From contig NZ_JODR01000011.1 in the NCBI RefSeq assembly GCF_000725885.1, positions 62,001 through 126,000 of the forward strand: a stretch of DNA of 64,000 nt, in the 5' to 3' direction. Numbering within the stretch: the first letter of the stretch is position 1; every line of letters begins with the position of its first letter. The translations under genes and the position numbers were made by a program. Shown piece by piece: positions 50,867-59,751 of this stretch. The notes beneath the pieces were generated by a model that worked only from the letters and a program-made list of their open reading frames with translations, was not told where the DNA came from and searched no databases. The stretch comes from Streptomyces albus subsp. albus. GTDB taxonomy: Bacteria; Actinomycetota; Actinomycetes; Streptomycetales; Streptomycetaceae.

Positions 50867-52255
50867 GTGCAGTATCACGAGTCGATGATCGAGCTTGTCG
50901 GCAACACCCCGCTGCTCAAGCTCAACAGTGTCACGGAAGGCATCCAGGCCACCGTGCTGGCCAAGGTGGAGTACTTCAACCCGGGCGGCTCCGTGAAGGA
51001 CCGGATCGCACTGCGCATGATCGAGGCCGCCGAACAGTCGGGCCGGCTGCGGCCCGGCGGCGTCATCGTCGAGCCCACCTCCGGCAACACCGGCGTCGGC
51101 CTGGCCATCGTGGCCCAGCAGAAGGGCTACCGCTGCCTCTTCGTCTGCCCCGACAAGGTCTCCACCGACAAGATCAACGTCCTGCGCGCGTACGGCGCCG
51201 AGGTCGTCGTCTGCCCCACCGCCGTGGACCCCGAGCACCCCGACTCGTACTACAACGTGTCCGACCGGCTCGTCCGCGAGACCCCCGGCGCCTGGAAGCC
51301 CGACCAGTACAGCAACCCCGACAACCCCCGCTCCCACTACGAGACCACCGGGCCGGAGCTGTGGGAGCAGACCGACGGGCGCATCACCCACTTCGTCGCC
51401 GGCATCGGCACCGGTGGCACCATCAGCGGCACCGGACGGTACCTGAAAGAGGTCAGCGAAGGCCGCGTACGGATCATCGGCGCCGACCCCGAGGGCTCCG
51501 TCTACTCCGGCGGCTCGGGCCGCCCCTATCTGGTCGAGGGCGTCGGCGAGGACTTCTGGCCCGACGCGTACGACCGCTCCGTCACCGACGAGATCGTCGC
51601 CGTCTCCGACAAGGACTCCTTTCAGATGACGCGGCGCCTGGCCAAGGAGGAAGGGCTCCTGGTCGGCGGCTCCTGCGGCATGGCCGTCGTCGCCGCGCTG
51701 GAGGTCGCCCGCCCGCTCGGCCCCGACGACGTGGTGGTCGTCCTGCTGCCGGACAGCGGACGCGGCTATCTGAGCAAGATCTTCAACGACGAGTGGATGA
51801 ACGACTACGGCTTCCTGGAGGAGGGCGGCACCACCGGCGCCCGGGTCGGTGACGTACTGCGGCACAAGGCCGGCCCCATGCCCTCCCTCGTCCACATGCA
51901 CCCGGAGGAGACCGTCGGCGAGGCCATCGAGGTGCTGCGCGAGTACGGCGTCTCGCAGATGCCCGTCGTCAAACGCGGGGCGGGACACCCCGATGTGATG
52001 GCCGCGGAGGTCATCGGCTCCGTCGTGGAACGGGAACTGCTCGACGCGCTGTTCGCGCAGCGGGCCTCACTGGGGGACCCGCTCGACAAGCACATGAGCG
52101 CACCTCTGCCGCACGTGGGGGCGGGGGAGGACGTGGGCGAACTGATGGCCGTGCTGGAGCGGGCGGACGCGGCGGTCGTCCTCGCGGACGGCCGGCCGAG
52201 CGGGGTGGTCAGCCGGCAGGACCTCCTGGCGTTCCTCGCCCGCGACGGCCGCTGA
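50867..52255 (+). CDS. Cystathionine beta-synthase-like PLP enzyme with CBS pair
   Basis: A 462-residue protein. The PLP domain has ELVGNTPLLKLN, NPGGSVKDRIALRMI (PLP-lysine Lys44), PTSGNTGVGLAIVAQQKGY and VAGIGTGGTISGTGRYLKE; the phosphate-binding GTGGT loop is intact. Residues about 340-460 carry two CBS domains (PEETVGEAIEVLREYGVSQMPVVK, VLERADAAVVLADGRPSGVVSRQDLLAFLA). It would condense serine (or O-acetylserine) with homocysteine (or sulfide). TATGGT at 50804-50809 may be the -10. GGAG lies 7 bases before GTG 50867. Confidence 0.93.
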   Translation: MQYHESMIELVGNTPLLKLNSVTEGIQATVLAKVEYFNPGGSVKDRIALRMIEAAEQSGRLRPGGVIVEPTSGNTGVGLAIVAQQKGYRCLFVCPDKVSTDKINVLRAYGAEVVVCPTAVDPEHPDSYYNVSDRLVRETPGAWKPDQYSNPDNPRSHYETTGPELWEQTDGRITHFVAGIGTGGTISGTGRYLKEVSEGRVRIIGADPEGSVYSGGSGRPYLVEGVGEDFWPDAYDRSVTDEIVAVSDKDSFQMTRRLAKEEGLLVGGSCGMAVVAALEVARPLGPDDVVVVLLPDSGRGYLSKIFNDEWMNDYGFLEEGGTTGARVGDVLRHKAGPMPSLVHMHPEETVGEAIEVLREYGVSQMPVVKRGAGHPDVMAAEVIGSVVERELLDALFAQRASLGDPLDKHMSAPLPHVGAGEDVGELMAVLERADAAVVLADGRPSGVVSRQDLLAFLARDGR

Positions 52256-52267
52256 GGCCGGACACCG

Positions 52268-52304
52268 CCTTCCTCCGCGCCGGGCGGCCCGGCGCGGAGG
52301 AAGG
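52268..52304 (+). terminator. Terminator hairpin after the CBS-like gene
   Basis: A perfect 17-bp stem (CCTTCCTCCGCGCCGGG and complement) with loop CGG, 13 bases after the stop. GGAGGAAGGGAGATC recurs at 52357. Confidence 0.9.
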
Positions 52305-52750
52305 GAGATCACTGTTCGGAGTGGCGCCGGGCGCGGTGCTGGGTACGGCCCCGTGCGGAGGAAGGGAGATCGCCCCTCCGGCCCGCACCGCCGAGGGGTG
52401 CTGACCGTTGCCGGTTCCTGTCCCCGGGAGCGGGAGCCCGTGGTGTCCGTCCGCCGGGCGGGCCTGCCGGGGGACTCGGCCCCGTGGTGGCCGGCGGGGC
52501 GCCCCCGCAGCGCGGCGAGGGCTGCCGGCACAGCGACCGCCAGCCCGGCAGGTCCCACAGCGGGGGCGCACCCCGGCCGGCCGCGAGCATGCGGGGTGCG
52601 GCGACTCCCCAGCTTTTGCTGCCGCTGCCCCGGCGTCACCCGACTCCGCCTCGCCGCCTGGTGGTTGACTCCCGGGGCGGCCCCGTGCCCGCACCGACGC
52701 CCCGGCCCCGCCGGGAGGGGCCGGGGCGGGTCCGCCGACCGGGCGCCCGG
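52305..52750. other. Gap between CBS-like and LysR-type genes
   Basis: About 450 bases of GC-rich sequence. No convincing gene is seen on either strand; open frames are Arg/Pro/Ala-rich. The only structured element is a repeat of GGAGGAAGGGAGATC (52296-52310 and 52357-52371). Confidence 0.5.
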
Positions 52751-53680
52751 TCAGCGGGCCACCCACTCGGGCACCCACACGTCGTGCGGGGTGCGCGGGC
52801 GGGTGCTGCGCAGATGCTCGCGCAGTGCGGTCAGCACGGGGTGCCGGTCCCCGCTGCGGAACAGCAGGACGTGCGGGTAGACCGGGGTCGGGCCGTGCAA
52901 GGGGATGCGCCGCAGATCGTGGGCCTGCGGCCACAGGTACCGGTCCCCGCTGCCGACGAGGGTGGCCAGCGAGGCGGAGTCGGCCAGCGCGTCCATCAGG
53001 GCCTCGTCACCGAAGTGGGGGCCGAGCGCGTCGATGCTCAGGCCGAAGGTCTCGGAGAGCGCCTGGTAGAACGCCGCCCACTCCGTGCCCGGCCTGATCC
53101 CGGGAACCCAGATGCGGTGACCGGCCAGGTCCGCCGGGGTGGCCCGGTGCGCGCCGGCCAGCGGGTGGCCGGGGCCGACCAGCAGTTCCAGGGGTGCGTC
53201 CAGGAGCCGTTCGGTGCTGATCCCGGCCGGTACCTGGTCCGCCGGCAGGGCGCGGAAGGACGCGTCGACGCTCCCTTCGAGCACCGCCTGTGCGGCCTGG
53301 GCGGCGTTCTCCTCGCTCAGCGTGACCGCGTCCAGGTCGGTCCCGGGGCGGGAGCGGTAGAACCGGTAGACGGCCTGCGCGGGGGAGATGCGCCGGTTGA
53401 GGACATCGACGCGCAAGGGGCGGCTGCCGGGGCGTACGGCCTGCTCGGCCTGTTCGACGGCCGCCAGCACTCTCTTGGCGTGCGGCAGGAGGACCTGTCC
53501 GTCCGTGCTCGGCCGGGAGCCCCGGGGAGTCCGTACCAGGAGTGTGGCCCCCAGCTGCCTTTCCAGGGCCGCGATCCGTTTGGAGACCGCCTGCTGGCTG
53601 ATCCCCAGCTCGTCGGCCGCGGCCTGGAACTGGCCGCTCCCGGCGACGGCCACGAACGTCCGCAGTGCTTCCACATCCAC
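52751..53680 (-). CDS. LysR family transcriptional regulator
   Basis: A 309-residue regulator. The N-terminal wHTH is [54 protein letters not shown]. The effector-binding domain follows ([26 protein letters not shown]). GTG 53680 is the natural start, with TACCCT 7 bases upstream (leaderless). An operator dyad lies in the divergent spacer to the acetyltransferase gene, which it probably controls. Confidence 0.93.
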   Translation of the reverse strand: MDVEALRTFVAVAGSGQFQAAADELGISQQAVSKRIAALERQLGATLLVRTPRGSRPSTDGQVLLPHAKRVLAAVEQAEQAVRPGSRPLRVDVLNRRISPAQAVYRFYRSRPGTDLDAVTLSEENAAQAAQAVLEGSVDASFRALPADQVPAGISTERLLDAPLELLVGPGHPLAGAHRATPADLAGHRIWVPGIRPGTEWAAFYQALSETFGLSIDALGPHFGDEALMDALADSASLATLVGSGDRYLWPQAHDLRRIPLHGPTPVYPHVLLFRSGDRHPVLTALREHLRSTRPRTPHDVWVPEWVAR

Positions 53681-53687
53681 GCCGGCC

Positions 53688-53693
53688 AGGGTA
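53688..53693 (-). promoter_or_regulatory. -10 element of leaderless LysR-type transcript
   Basis: Minus-strand TACCCT is followed by 7 bases (GGCCGGC) and GTG 53680. Confidence 0.55.
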
Positions 53694-53696
53694 TTC

Positions 53697-53715
53697 CCAC
53701 AACCGTCAGTTGTGG
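53697..53715. promoter_or_regulatory. LysR-type operator CCACAAC-CGTCA-GTTGTGG
   Basis: A perfect 7-bp-arm dyad with a 5-base centre in the divergent spacer, containing the T-N11-A pattern expected of LysR sites. It overlaps the regulator promoter and is 56 bases from the acetyltransferase start. Confidence 0.7.
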
Positions 53716-53771
53716 CTGCCGTGGGGCACGGTTGTTTGATCGCCACTTCGGGGCGGTGGTGGGATCACCGC

Positions 53772-54323
53772 ATGTCCACCCGAACAGAGCAGGTCATGTA
53801 CGTCCGTACGCCGGAGTTCGCGCGTCATGCGGAACGGATCGCGGAGGTGACGGATGCGACGTCCCGGCTGAACGTGCTTCCCTTCAGCGACAGCGAAGGC
53901 CGAGCGGAACTACTGTCGGTTGTGTTCGGCGGCCCGCTGCCGGAGTCGGTGACGATCTACCCGCCGTTCTTCACCGAGTACGGGCTGAACACGACGTTCG
54001 GCGAGAGAGTCTTCGTCAACCAGGGATGCACCTTCATGGACAAGGGAGGCATCCGTATCGGCGACCGCGTCATGATCGCCCCGAAGGTCAGCCTCATCAC
54101 CGGAGGCCATCCACTGCCCCTGGCCGAGCGCCGCGAGTACCTCTCCTTCGCCCCGGTCGTCATCGAGGACGACGTCTGGATCGGGACGGCGGCCGTGGTC
54201 ACGCAGGGGGTGACCATCGGTGCCGGTTCGGTGGTGGCCGCCGGTGCGGTGGTCACGCGTGATGTCCCGGCCGGCACGGTGGTCGCCGGAGTGCCCGCCC
54301 GGGTGATCAAGACGGCCGGCTGA
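53772..54323 (+). CDS. Hexapeptide-repeat sugar O-acetyltransferase
   Basis: A 183-residue left-handed beta-helix acetyltransferase (Maa/NodL/LacA type). The N terminus is helical ([22 protein letters not shown]). Hexapeptide repeats follow ([46 protein letters not shown], with catalytic His in GGHP). [51 protein letters not shown] completes the helix. It uses acetyl-CoA to acetylate a sugar or similar hydroxyl. ATG 53772 is the first plausible start; no strong ribosome-binding site is visible. Confidence 0.93.
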   Translation: MSTRTEQVMYVRTPEFARHAERIAEVTDATSRLNVLPFSDSEGRAELLSVVFGGPLPESVTIYPPFFTEYGLNTTFGERVFVNQGCTFMDKGGIRIGDRVMIAPKVSLITGGHPLPLAERREYLSFAPVVIEDDVWIGTAAVVTQGVTIGAGSVVAAGAVVTRDVPAGTVVAGVPARVIKTAG

Positions 54324-54379
54324 GCCCGCTGCCCCACTCCCCGCACGCGGCAGCTCCCCGGCAACGGTCCGCTGCCCCG

Positions 54380-54458
54380 TCAGCCGTCAGCCGTCAGCCG
54401 TCAGCCGTCAGCCGTCGTCCGTCAGCCGTCAGCCGTCGTCCGTCAGCCGTCGTCCGTG
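54380..54458. repeat. 7-bp tandem repeat overlapping a gene end
   Basis: About eleven heptamer units, mostly GTCAGCC with GTCGTCC variants, run from the intergenic region into the last codons of the small membrane protein gene (stop at 54443-54445). Confidence 0.9.
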
Positions 54459-54868
54459 CGGCGGTCGGCGGGGCCGAACCAGGTGCGGCTGGCCTGGACG
54501 GCGTTGACCGCGACGACACCGGCCCAGCACACGAACAGGCCCGTGAGCCCCGCGTTGACGACGGCGATGGCGGACAGCGGGATGGCCAGGACGAGGGAGG
54601 CCACGGCGAGGCCGAGCCGGGCGCCGAGGCCGTCGGGGTAGGCGGGCGAAGCCGATGCGGGGCGGCCCGTGGCGGAGCCGCGTGCCAGCACCATCTGCTG
54701 CTCCGCGAGCTGGCGGCGCACCCGCTTCTCGACGACCGTGTCGAGCCGCTGCTCCACCTTCTCCAGGAACCCGTCGATCAGCTCGTCCTCGTACTCGGGT
54801 CCCAGCTCCTTGCGGGTCTGGAGGGTCGCGTCGAGTTCCCTCTTCAGCTCAGGGTCGGGTGCGCTCAT
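54443..54868 (-). CDS. Small membrane protein of unknown function
   Basis: A 141-residue protein. A soluble helical N-terminal part (residues 1-65, LKRELDATLQTRKELGPEYEDELIDGFLEKVEQRLDTVVEKRVRRQLA) is followed by two hydrophobic helices (LGLAVASLVLAIPLSAIAVV, AGLTGLFVCWAGVVAVNAV). No family is recognised; similar small proteins are widespread in Streptomyces. ATG 54868 has TACTGT 6 bases upstream (leaderless). The 7-bp repeat array covers its last codons and stop. Confidence 0.8.
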   Translation of the reverse strand: MSAPDPELKRELDATLQTRKELGPEYEDELIDGFLEKVEQRLDTVVEKRVRRQLAEQQMVLARGSATGRPASASPAYPDGLGARLGLAVASLVLAIPLSAIAVVNAGLTGLFVCWAGVVAVNAVQASRTWFGPADRRTDDG

Positions 54869-54874
54869 GCCTTC

Positions 54875-54880
54875 ACAGTA
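54875..54880 (-). promoter_or_regulatory. -10 element of leaderless small-membrane-protein transcript
   Basis: Minus-strand TACTGT, 6 bases (GAAGGC), then ATG 54868. The upstream -35 region falls inside the 40-bp palindrome. Confidence 0.55.
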
Positions 54881-54890
54881 CGAGGTGCGG

Positions 54891-54930
54891 CGGCGGTGAG
54901 CAGTGGTGCTAGCACCACTGCTCACCGCCG
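54891..54930. promoter_or_regulatory. Perfect 40-bp palindrome (candidate operator)
   Basis: Twenty-base arms (CGGCGGTGAGCAGTGGTGCT and its reverse complement) meet without a gap around GTGCTAGCAC. It lies between the small membrane protein gene (its -35 zone) and the sugar ABC operon promoter, 41 bases from the latter's -35. Its AGTGGTGCTAGCACCACT core recalls GntR/HutC-type sites but has two extra central bases relative to the DasR consensus. Confidence 0.8.
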
Positions 54931-54971
54931 TCCTCGGCGGCGATTTTGCGCGAAGCTGATCGAATGATCTC

Positions 54972-55000
54972 TTGACGCGTCATCTTCAAGCACATAGCTT
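54972..55000 (+). promoter_or_regulatory. Promoter of the sugar ABC operon
   Basis: TTGACG (54972-54977), a 17-base spacer and TAGCTT (54995-55000): the best sigma-70-like promoter in the window. Transcription would start near 55007, about 26 bases before GTG 55033. Confidence 0.7.
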
Positions 55001-55032
55001 TCCGGCATCCGGCTCCAAGGAAGGCTCCCGGC

Positions 55033-56319
55033 GTGCGCAGACGTTCCCTTCTCGGCGCCGCCGCGACGACGTTCGGTACGACAGCGCTCGCGGCAGGCTG
55101 CGGCAGTCCCTCGACACCCTCCTCCGTGGCCGCGGGCCCACGGCGGGGAAAGATCACCTACGGCGTCTGGGACGTCTACCAGCTGCCCGCCATGAAGAAG
55201 GCCGCCAAGGAGTTCGAGCGGACCCGGCCGGGCGTGACGGTGGACGTGCAACTGACGCCGAACGCCACCTACTGGACGAAGCTGCGCACGGCCTGCTCGG
55301 GCGGGTCGGCGCCCGACGTCTTCTGGATGAACGGCCCCAACTTCGGCCTCTACGCGGCCAACGGACAGCTGCTGCCGCTGGAGACCGAGGGACCGGACGC
55401 GGTGGTGGACCCGGCGGCCTTCCCGTCCGACCTGGTCGAGCTCTACCGCTGGCAGGGCACCCAGTACGGCGCTCCCAAGGACTTCGACACGGTCGCGCTG
55501 TGGTTCAACAAGGAACTGTTCGACCGGGCGGGAGTGGACCACCCGGACGGATCGTGGACCTGGCAGGACCTGATCAACAACGCGCAGCGGCTCACCGACC
55601 GGCGTCGCGGCGTCTACGGGGTGGGCGCCCCGGTGCGGGCCCAGGAGAACTACTACAACTCCATACCGCAGGCCGGCGGCTGGGTGATCTCCCAGGACCG
55701 CCGCGAGTCCGGTTACGCCGACCCGCGGACGCTGGAGGGGCTCAAGCTGTGGATCGACATGATCCACCGCTACCGGGCCTCGCCCACCCTCCAGCAGCTC
55801 ACCGACACCGACGCCACCCAGATGTTCCAGGCGGGCAAGCTGGCCATGACGTACGAGTGCTCGTACAACGCGGCGACGTTCTGGGCCGACCCCGCGCTGC
55901 GCCGCAAGGTGGGGGTGGCCCCGCTGCCCAAGGGGCGGCGGCGCGCCAGCGTCATCCACGGCCTGGCCAACGTCGTCTACGCCGGGACCCGGTACCCCGG
56001 ACTGGCGCGGGAGTTCGTGCGGTTCATGTCGAGCCGGAAGGGTGCGCTCATCCAGGCCGAGCACGGCACCGCCATCCCGGCGCGCAACGGCACCCAGCAG
56101 CCGTGGGCCGACGCGATGCCCACCTTCGACCTGAAGGTGCATCTGGACGCGGTCGAGTACGCGGTGCCGTATCCGATCTCCACCAACACCGCCGCCTGGT
56201 CGCACAAGGAACTCCAGCTGCTGTCCAGGGCCTGGAGCGGCAACGAGAGCCTGGCCGACGTCTCGCGGTCCCTCACGGGGGCGATGAACCGGCTGCTCGC
56301 CCAGGAGGGGGCGGCATGA
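55033..56319 (+). CDS. Carbohydrate ABC transporter substrate-binding lipoprotein
   Basis: A 428-residue family 1 solute-binding protein. The twin-arginine-like start MRRRSLLGAAATTFGTTALAAGC ends in a lipobox Cys. The mature protein has ITYGVWDVYQLPAMKKAAKEFERTRPGVTVDVQLTPNATYWTKLRTACSGGSAPDVFWMN, typical of ABC sugar-binding proteins. It captures a carbohydrate outside the membrane for the two downstream permeases. AAGGAAGG precedes GTG 55033. Its stop overlaps the first permease start (ATGA). The ATPase is not in this operon, so a shared MsiK-like ATPase elsewhere is likely. Confidence 0.95.
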   Translation: MRRRSLLGAAATTFGTTALAAGCGSPSTPSSVAAGPRRGKITYGVWDVYQLPAMKKAAKEFERTRPGVTVDVQLTPNATYWTKLRTACSGGSAPDVFWMNGPNFGLYAANGQLLPLETEGPDAVVDPAAFPSDLVELYRWQGTQYGAPKDFDTVALWFNKELFDRAGVDHPDGSWTWQDLINNAQRLTDRRRGVYGVGAPVRAQENYYNSIPQAGGWVISQDRRESGYADPRTLEGLKLWIDMIHRYRASPTLQQLTDTDATQMFQAGKLAMTYECSYNAATFWADPALRRKVGVAPLPKGRRRASVIHGLANVVYAGTRYPGLAREFVRFMSSRKGALIQAEHGTAIPARNGTQQPWADAMPTFDLKVHLDAVEYAVPYPISTNTAAWSHKELQLLSRAWSGNESLADVSRSLTGAMNRLLAQEGAA

Positions 56320-57317
56320 GCGTCGAGACCGAGGCACGACCGGTGACGGGTGACGCGCCGCCGCCCGCGCGGGGCGGCGCCACAGCCCCCGACCAGCGGG
56401 CGCTGCGCAAGCGGGAGCGGCGCTTCCTGTACCGCGACAAATGGTGGGGCTACGCGCTGATCGCCCCGGCGGGGCTGGGACTGGCGGTCTTCTATCTGTG
56501 GCCGGTGCTCCAGACGCTGTACTACAGCTTCACCGAGTGGGGGCCCTTCGGCGGCACCACATGGATCGGGCTGGAGAACTACCGCACCCTGGTGCACGAC
56601 CCGGAGGTGTGGCAGTCCCTCCTCAACAGCCTCGTCTACACGGCGCTGGTGCTGCTGGGCATACCCGTGTCGATGGTGCTGGCGGTGCTGCTCAACCTCA
56701 AGGGCATGCGCTGCACGGGCCTCTACCGCACCCTGTACTTCCTCCCCGTCGTCACCATGCCCGCCGCGGTCGCGGTCGTGTGGCGGTGGCTCTACAACGG
56801 CGACGTCGGCATCCTCAACCAGGCCCTGTCCGCGCTCGGCATCGACGGCACCTACTGGGTCTCCGACCCGGGCGTGGTGCGGTTCGCGGTCGCGGCGGTC
56901 GGGGTGTGGATGACCGTCGGCTACAACATGATCCTGCTGCTGGCCGGACTCCAGGGCATACCCCAGGACTACTACGAGGCGGCTTCGCTGGACGGCGCGG
57001 GGCGCGTCCGGCAGTTCTTCTCCGTCACCATGCCGCTGCTGAGCCCCACCCTGTTCTTCACCACGGTCCTGTCGGTGATCCAGTCGCTCCAGGTGTTCGA
57101 CCTCATCTACATGATCCTGGGCGCCAACACCTCGGTCGGCGTCACGAACCCGGCCTACAGCGAGGGCCAGACGATCGTGATGCTCTTCTTCCAGAAGTCG
57201 TTCTTCGACAACCAGCGCGCGTACGGCGCGGCCATCGTGTGTGTGCTCTTCGTCCTGATCATGGCCCTCACCGCCCTCCAGTTCCGGTTGCAGAAGAGGT
57301 GGGTCCACTATGGCTGA
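56316..57317 (+). CDS. Carbohydrate ABC transporter permease (MalF-like)
   Basis: A 333-residue membrane protein with six predicted helices. YALIAPAGLGLAVFYLWPVLQTLYYSFTEW opens it, and the EAA loop is YYEAASLDGAGRVRQFFSVTMPLLSPTLF, which docks the ATPase. It forms the transport channel with the second permease. It is coupled by overlaps to its neighbours (4 bases upstream, 8 bases downstream). Confidence 0.95.
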   Translation: MSVETEARPVTGDAPPPARGGATAPDQRALRKRERRFLYRDKWWGYALIAPAGLGLAVFYLWPVLQTLYYSFTEWGPFGGTTWIGLENYRTLVHDPEVWQSLLNSLVYTALVLLGIPVSMVLAVLLNLKGMRCTGLYRTLYFLPVVTMPAAVAVVWRWLYNGDVGILNQALSALGIDGTYWVSDPGVVRFAVAAVGVWMTVGYNMILLLAGLQGIPQDYYEAASLDGAGRVRQFFSVTMPLLSPTLFFTTVLSVIQSLQVFDLIYMILGANTSVGVTNPAYSEGQTIVMLFFQKSFFDNQRAYGAAIVCVLFVLIMALTALQFRLQKRWVHYG

Positions 57318-58173
57318 GACGACAGCACGCACTCCGCGTCCCGCCCGCCGCCCGCGCCGGGAGGGCCGCCTGTGGCCGGCCCACCTGGTGCTCTCCGTCG
57401 GCGCGGTCGTCACCGTCTTCCCGCTGCTGTGGCAGGTCCTGACCTCGTTCAAGACCTTCGGCGAATCCACCCGGGTGCCGCCGACGATCCTGCCCGAGCA
57501 CTGGGACTGGTCGAACTACGCGACGGTCTTCTCCTCCATCCCCTTCACCGACCAGCTCCTCAACACCGTGCTGATGACGCTGCTGCGCACCGCCGCCCAG
57601 CTGCTGCTGTGCTCCATGGCGGCGTACGCGTTCGCGCGCATCCCCTTCCCCGGGCGCGGTGCGATCTTCCTCGGCTTCCTGGCGGTGCTGATGGTGCCGG
57701 GCCAGCTCTTCCTGCTGCCGCAGTACCAGATCATGCAGGACCTCGGCTGGCTCAACTCCCTCCAGGCGCTGGTGGTGCCCGGCATGTTCAGCGCGTTCGG
57801 CACCTTCCTGCTGCGGCAGTTCTTCCTGGGGCTGCCCGCCGAACTGGAGGAGGCGGCCCGGCTGGACGGCGCCAACCCGTTCACCGTCTTCTGGCGGATC
57901 GCCCTGCCACTGGCCCGGCCCGGACTGCTGGCGCTGGGCATCCTCACCTTCCTGTGGTCCTGGAACGACCTGATGTGGCCGCTGGTCGTCAACACCGACC
58001 CGGCGCAGATGCCGCTGTCGGCCGGCCTGGCCTCCCTCCAGGGCGCCCACCTGACGGAGTACCCGGTGCTGATGGCCGGCTCCGTCCTGGCCACCCTGCC
58101 GGTGATCCTCGTCTTCGTGACGATGCAGCGGCAGTTCATTCAGGGCATCGCTTTCTCCGGCATGAAGGGCTGA
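57310..58173 (+). CDS. Carbohydrate ABC transporter permease (MalG-like)
   Basis: A 287-residue permease with about six helices. WQVLTSFKTFGESTRVPPTILP, YAFARIPFPGRGAIFLGFLAVLMVPGQLFLLPQYQIM and the EAA loop LEEAARLDGANPFTVFWRIALPLARPGLLALGI are typical. It overlaps the previous gene by 8 bases and is followed after 7 bases by the dehydrogenase gene. Confidence 0.95.
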   Translation: MAETTARTPRPARRPRREGRLWPAHLVLSVGAVVTVFPLLWQVLTSFKTFGESTRVPPTILPEHWDWSNYATVFSSIPFTDQLLNTVLMTLLRTAAQLLLCSMAAYAFARIPFPGRGAIFLGFLAVLMVPGQLFLLPQYQIMQDLGWLNSLQALVVPGMFSAFGTFLLRQFFLGLPAELEEAARLDGANPFTVFWRIALPLARPGLLALGILTFLWSWNDLMWPLVVNTDPAQMPLSAGLASLQGAHLTEYPVLMAGSVLATLPVILVFVTMQRQFIQGIAFSGMKG

Positions 58174-58180
58174 GCTGCAC

Positions 58181-59419
58181 ATGACCGACACGACCACGGC
58201 CCCGGCGACCGACGGCGGCCCGCGCACCCCCGAACGCGATCTGCGGCTGGCCGTCATCGGCCTCGGCCAGCGCGCCACCCTCGCCCGGGTGGCGCACCGT
58301 CCCGGCGAGGGCTCCCAGGTGGTGGCCGCCGTCGATCTCGCGCCCGAGATGTTCCCCCGCGCCCGCGAATGGTTCGGCGACGGCATACACCTCTACACCG
58401 GTCACCGCGAACTGCTGGACGCGGAGGACCTGGACGCCGTCTTCGTCATCACCCCCGACCACACCCACGAACAGCTCGCCGTCGAGCTGCTGGAGGCCGG
58501 CGTCGCCGTCTTCGTCGAGAAGCCGCTGGCCATCACCACCGAGGGCTGCGACCGCGTACTGGAGGCGGCGCGCACCAGCGGCGCCCGGCTGTACGTCGGA
58601 CACAACATGCGCCACATGCCGGTGGTGCGCACCATGCGCGAGCTGATCCAGCGTGGCGAGATCGGCGAGGTCAAGGCCGTCTGGTGCCGGCACTTCGTGG
58701 GGCACGGCGGCGACTTCTACTTCAAGGACTGGCACGCCGACCGTCGCTACACCACCGGCCTGCTCCTCCAGAAGGGCGCCCACGACCTCGACGTCATCCA
58801 CTGGCTGGCCGGCGCCTACACCGAGCGGGTCACCGCGCTGGGCGGGCTAACTGTCTACGGCGACATCACCGACCGCTCCGGCCAGGCCCCCGGCGCGGTG
58901 ATGCCCGACTGGTTCGACCCGGAGAACAACTGGCCGCCGCTGTCCAACACCGGCCTCAACCCGGTGGTCGACGTGGAGGACCTGTCCATGATGGTGATGC
59001 GGCTGGAGGGCGGGGTGCACGCCAGCTACCAGCAGTGCCACTACACCCCCGACTACTGGCGCAACTACACCGTCATCGGCACCGAGGGCCGGCTGGAGAA
59101 CTTCGGGGACCACGGCGACAGCGCCGAGGTCCGGGTGTGGCAGCGCCGCAGCGGGTACCGCGCCGACGCGGACCTCGTCGTCCCGCTGGAGACACCCGAC
59201 GAGAGCGGACACGGCGGCTCCGACCCGCTGCTGGTCGCGGAGTTCCTCCGCTTCGTACGCTCCGGCGGCCGGACGGACACCAGCCCGGTAGCCGCCCGTG
59301 AGGCGGTCGCGGCCGGTGTCGCGGCCACCGAGTCGCTCCGGGACGGCGGCCGTCCGGTGACGGTGGAACGCGTCGCACCGGACCTGGCCCGCTGGTTCGA
59401 GGAGGGCCAGGCGGGCTGA
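58181..59419 (+). CDS. Gfo/Idh/MocA family oxidoreductase
   Basis: A 412-residue NAD(P)-dependent dehydrogenase. The cofactor motif is LRLAVIGLGQRATLARVAHRP, and AVFVEKPLAITTEGCDRVLEAARTSGARLYVGHNMRHMPVVRTMRELI is the family signature with the EKP lysine. The C-terminal alpha/beta domain follows, with HDLDVIHWLAGAYTERVTALGG. Members oxidise or isomerise sugars, inositols or related polyols, so this gene points to a polyol or modified sugar as the transported substrate. It is the last gene of the ABC operon. Confidence 0.94.
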   Translation: MTDTTTAPATDGGPRTPERDLRLAVIGLGQRATLARVAHRPGEGSQVVAAVDLAPEMFPRAREWFGDGIHLYTGHRELLDAEDLDAVFVITPDHTHEQLAVELLEAGVAVFVEKPLAITTEGCDRVLEAARTSGARLYVGHNMRHMPVVRTMRELIQRGEIGEVKAVWCRHFVGHGGDFYFKDWHADRRYTTGLLLQKGAHDLDVIHWLAGAYTERVTALGGLTVYGDITDRSGQAPGAVMPDWFDPENNWPPLSNTGLNPVVDVEDLSMMVMRLEGGVHASYQQCHYTPDYWRNYTVIGTEGRLENFGDHGDSAEVRVWQRRSGYRADADLVVPLETPDESGHGGSDPLLVAEFLRFVRSGGRTDTSPVAAREAVAAGVAATESLRDGGRPVTVERVAPDLARWFEEGQAG

Positions 59420-59437
59420 CCCGGGGAGCGCCGCCGG

Positions 59438-59582
59438 TGGCCTGCTGCCGCCCGGTGGGGCCGACCGCTCTGCGGCGGCCCGCCGCCCCGTGGGGCCGAC
59501 CGCGGTGCGGCGGCCTGCCGTCCGGTGGGACCGACTGCGGTGTGGTGGCCCGTTGCCCGACGGGGCCGACCGCGGTCCGGTG
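59438..59582. repeat. 35-bp imperfect tandem repeats before the rpiR-type gene
   Basis: Four copies of a unit like GGTGGGGCCGACCGCGGTGC followed by GGCGGCC-CGCCGYCC recur at about 35-base spacing. The rest of the gap (59583-59798) holds the regulator promoter region and no gene. Confidence 0.75.
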
Positions 59583-59751
59583 GAATGCGCTCTACGCTCG
59601 CGCTCCGGCTCGGGGCGGTGCCGTTCGGCCCGGTGGGGGTCTCGTACGGGTCCGGAGTCGTACGACCGTCCCGGGGCGATTCCGCGTGGAGTGGCCCGCC
59701 CGGGCCCTCCCGCTCCGCCCCGTGGGCCGCCTTGCCGCAGCCGTGTGGCCC

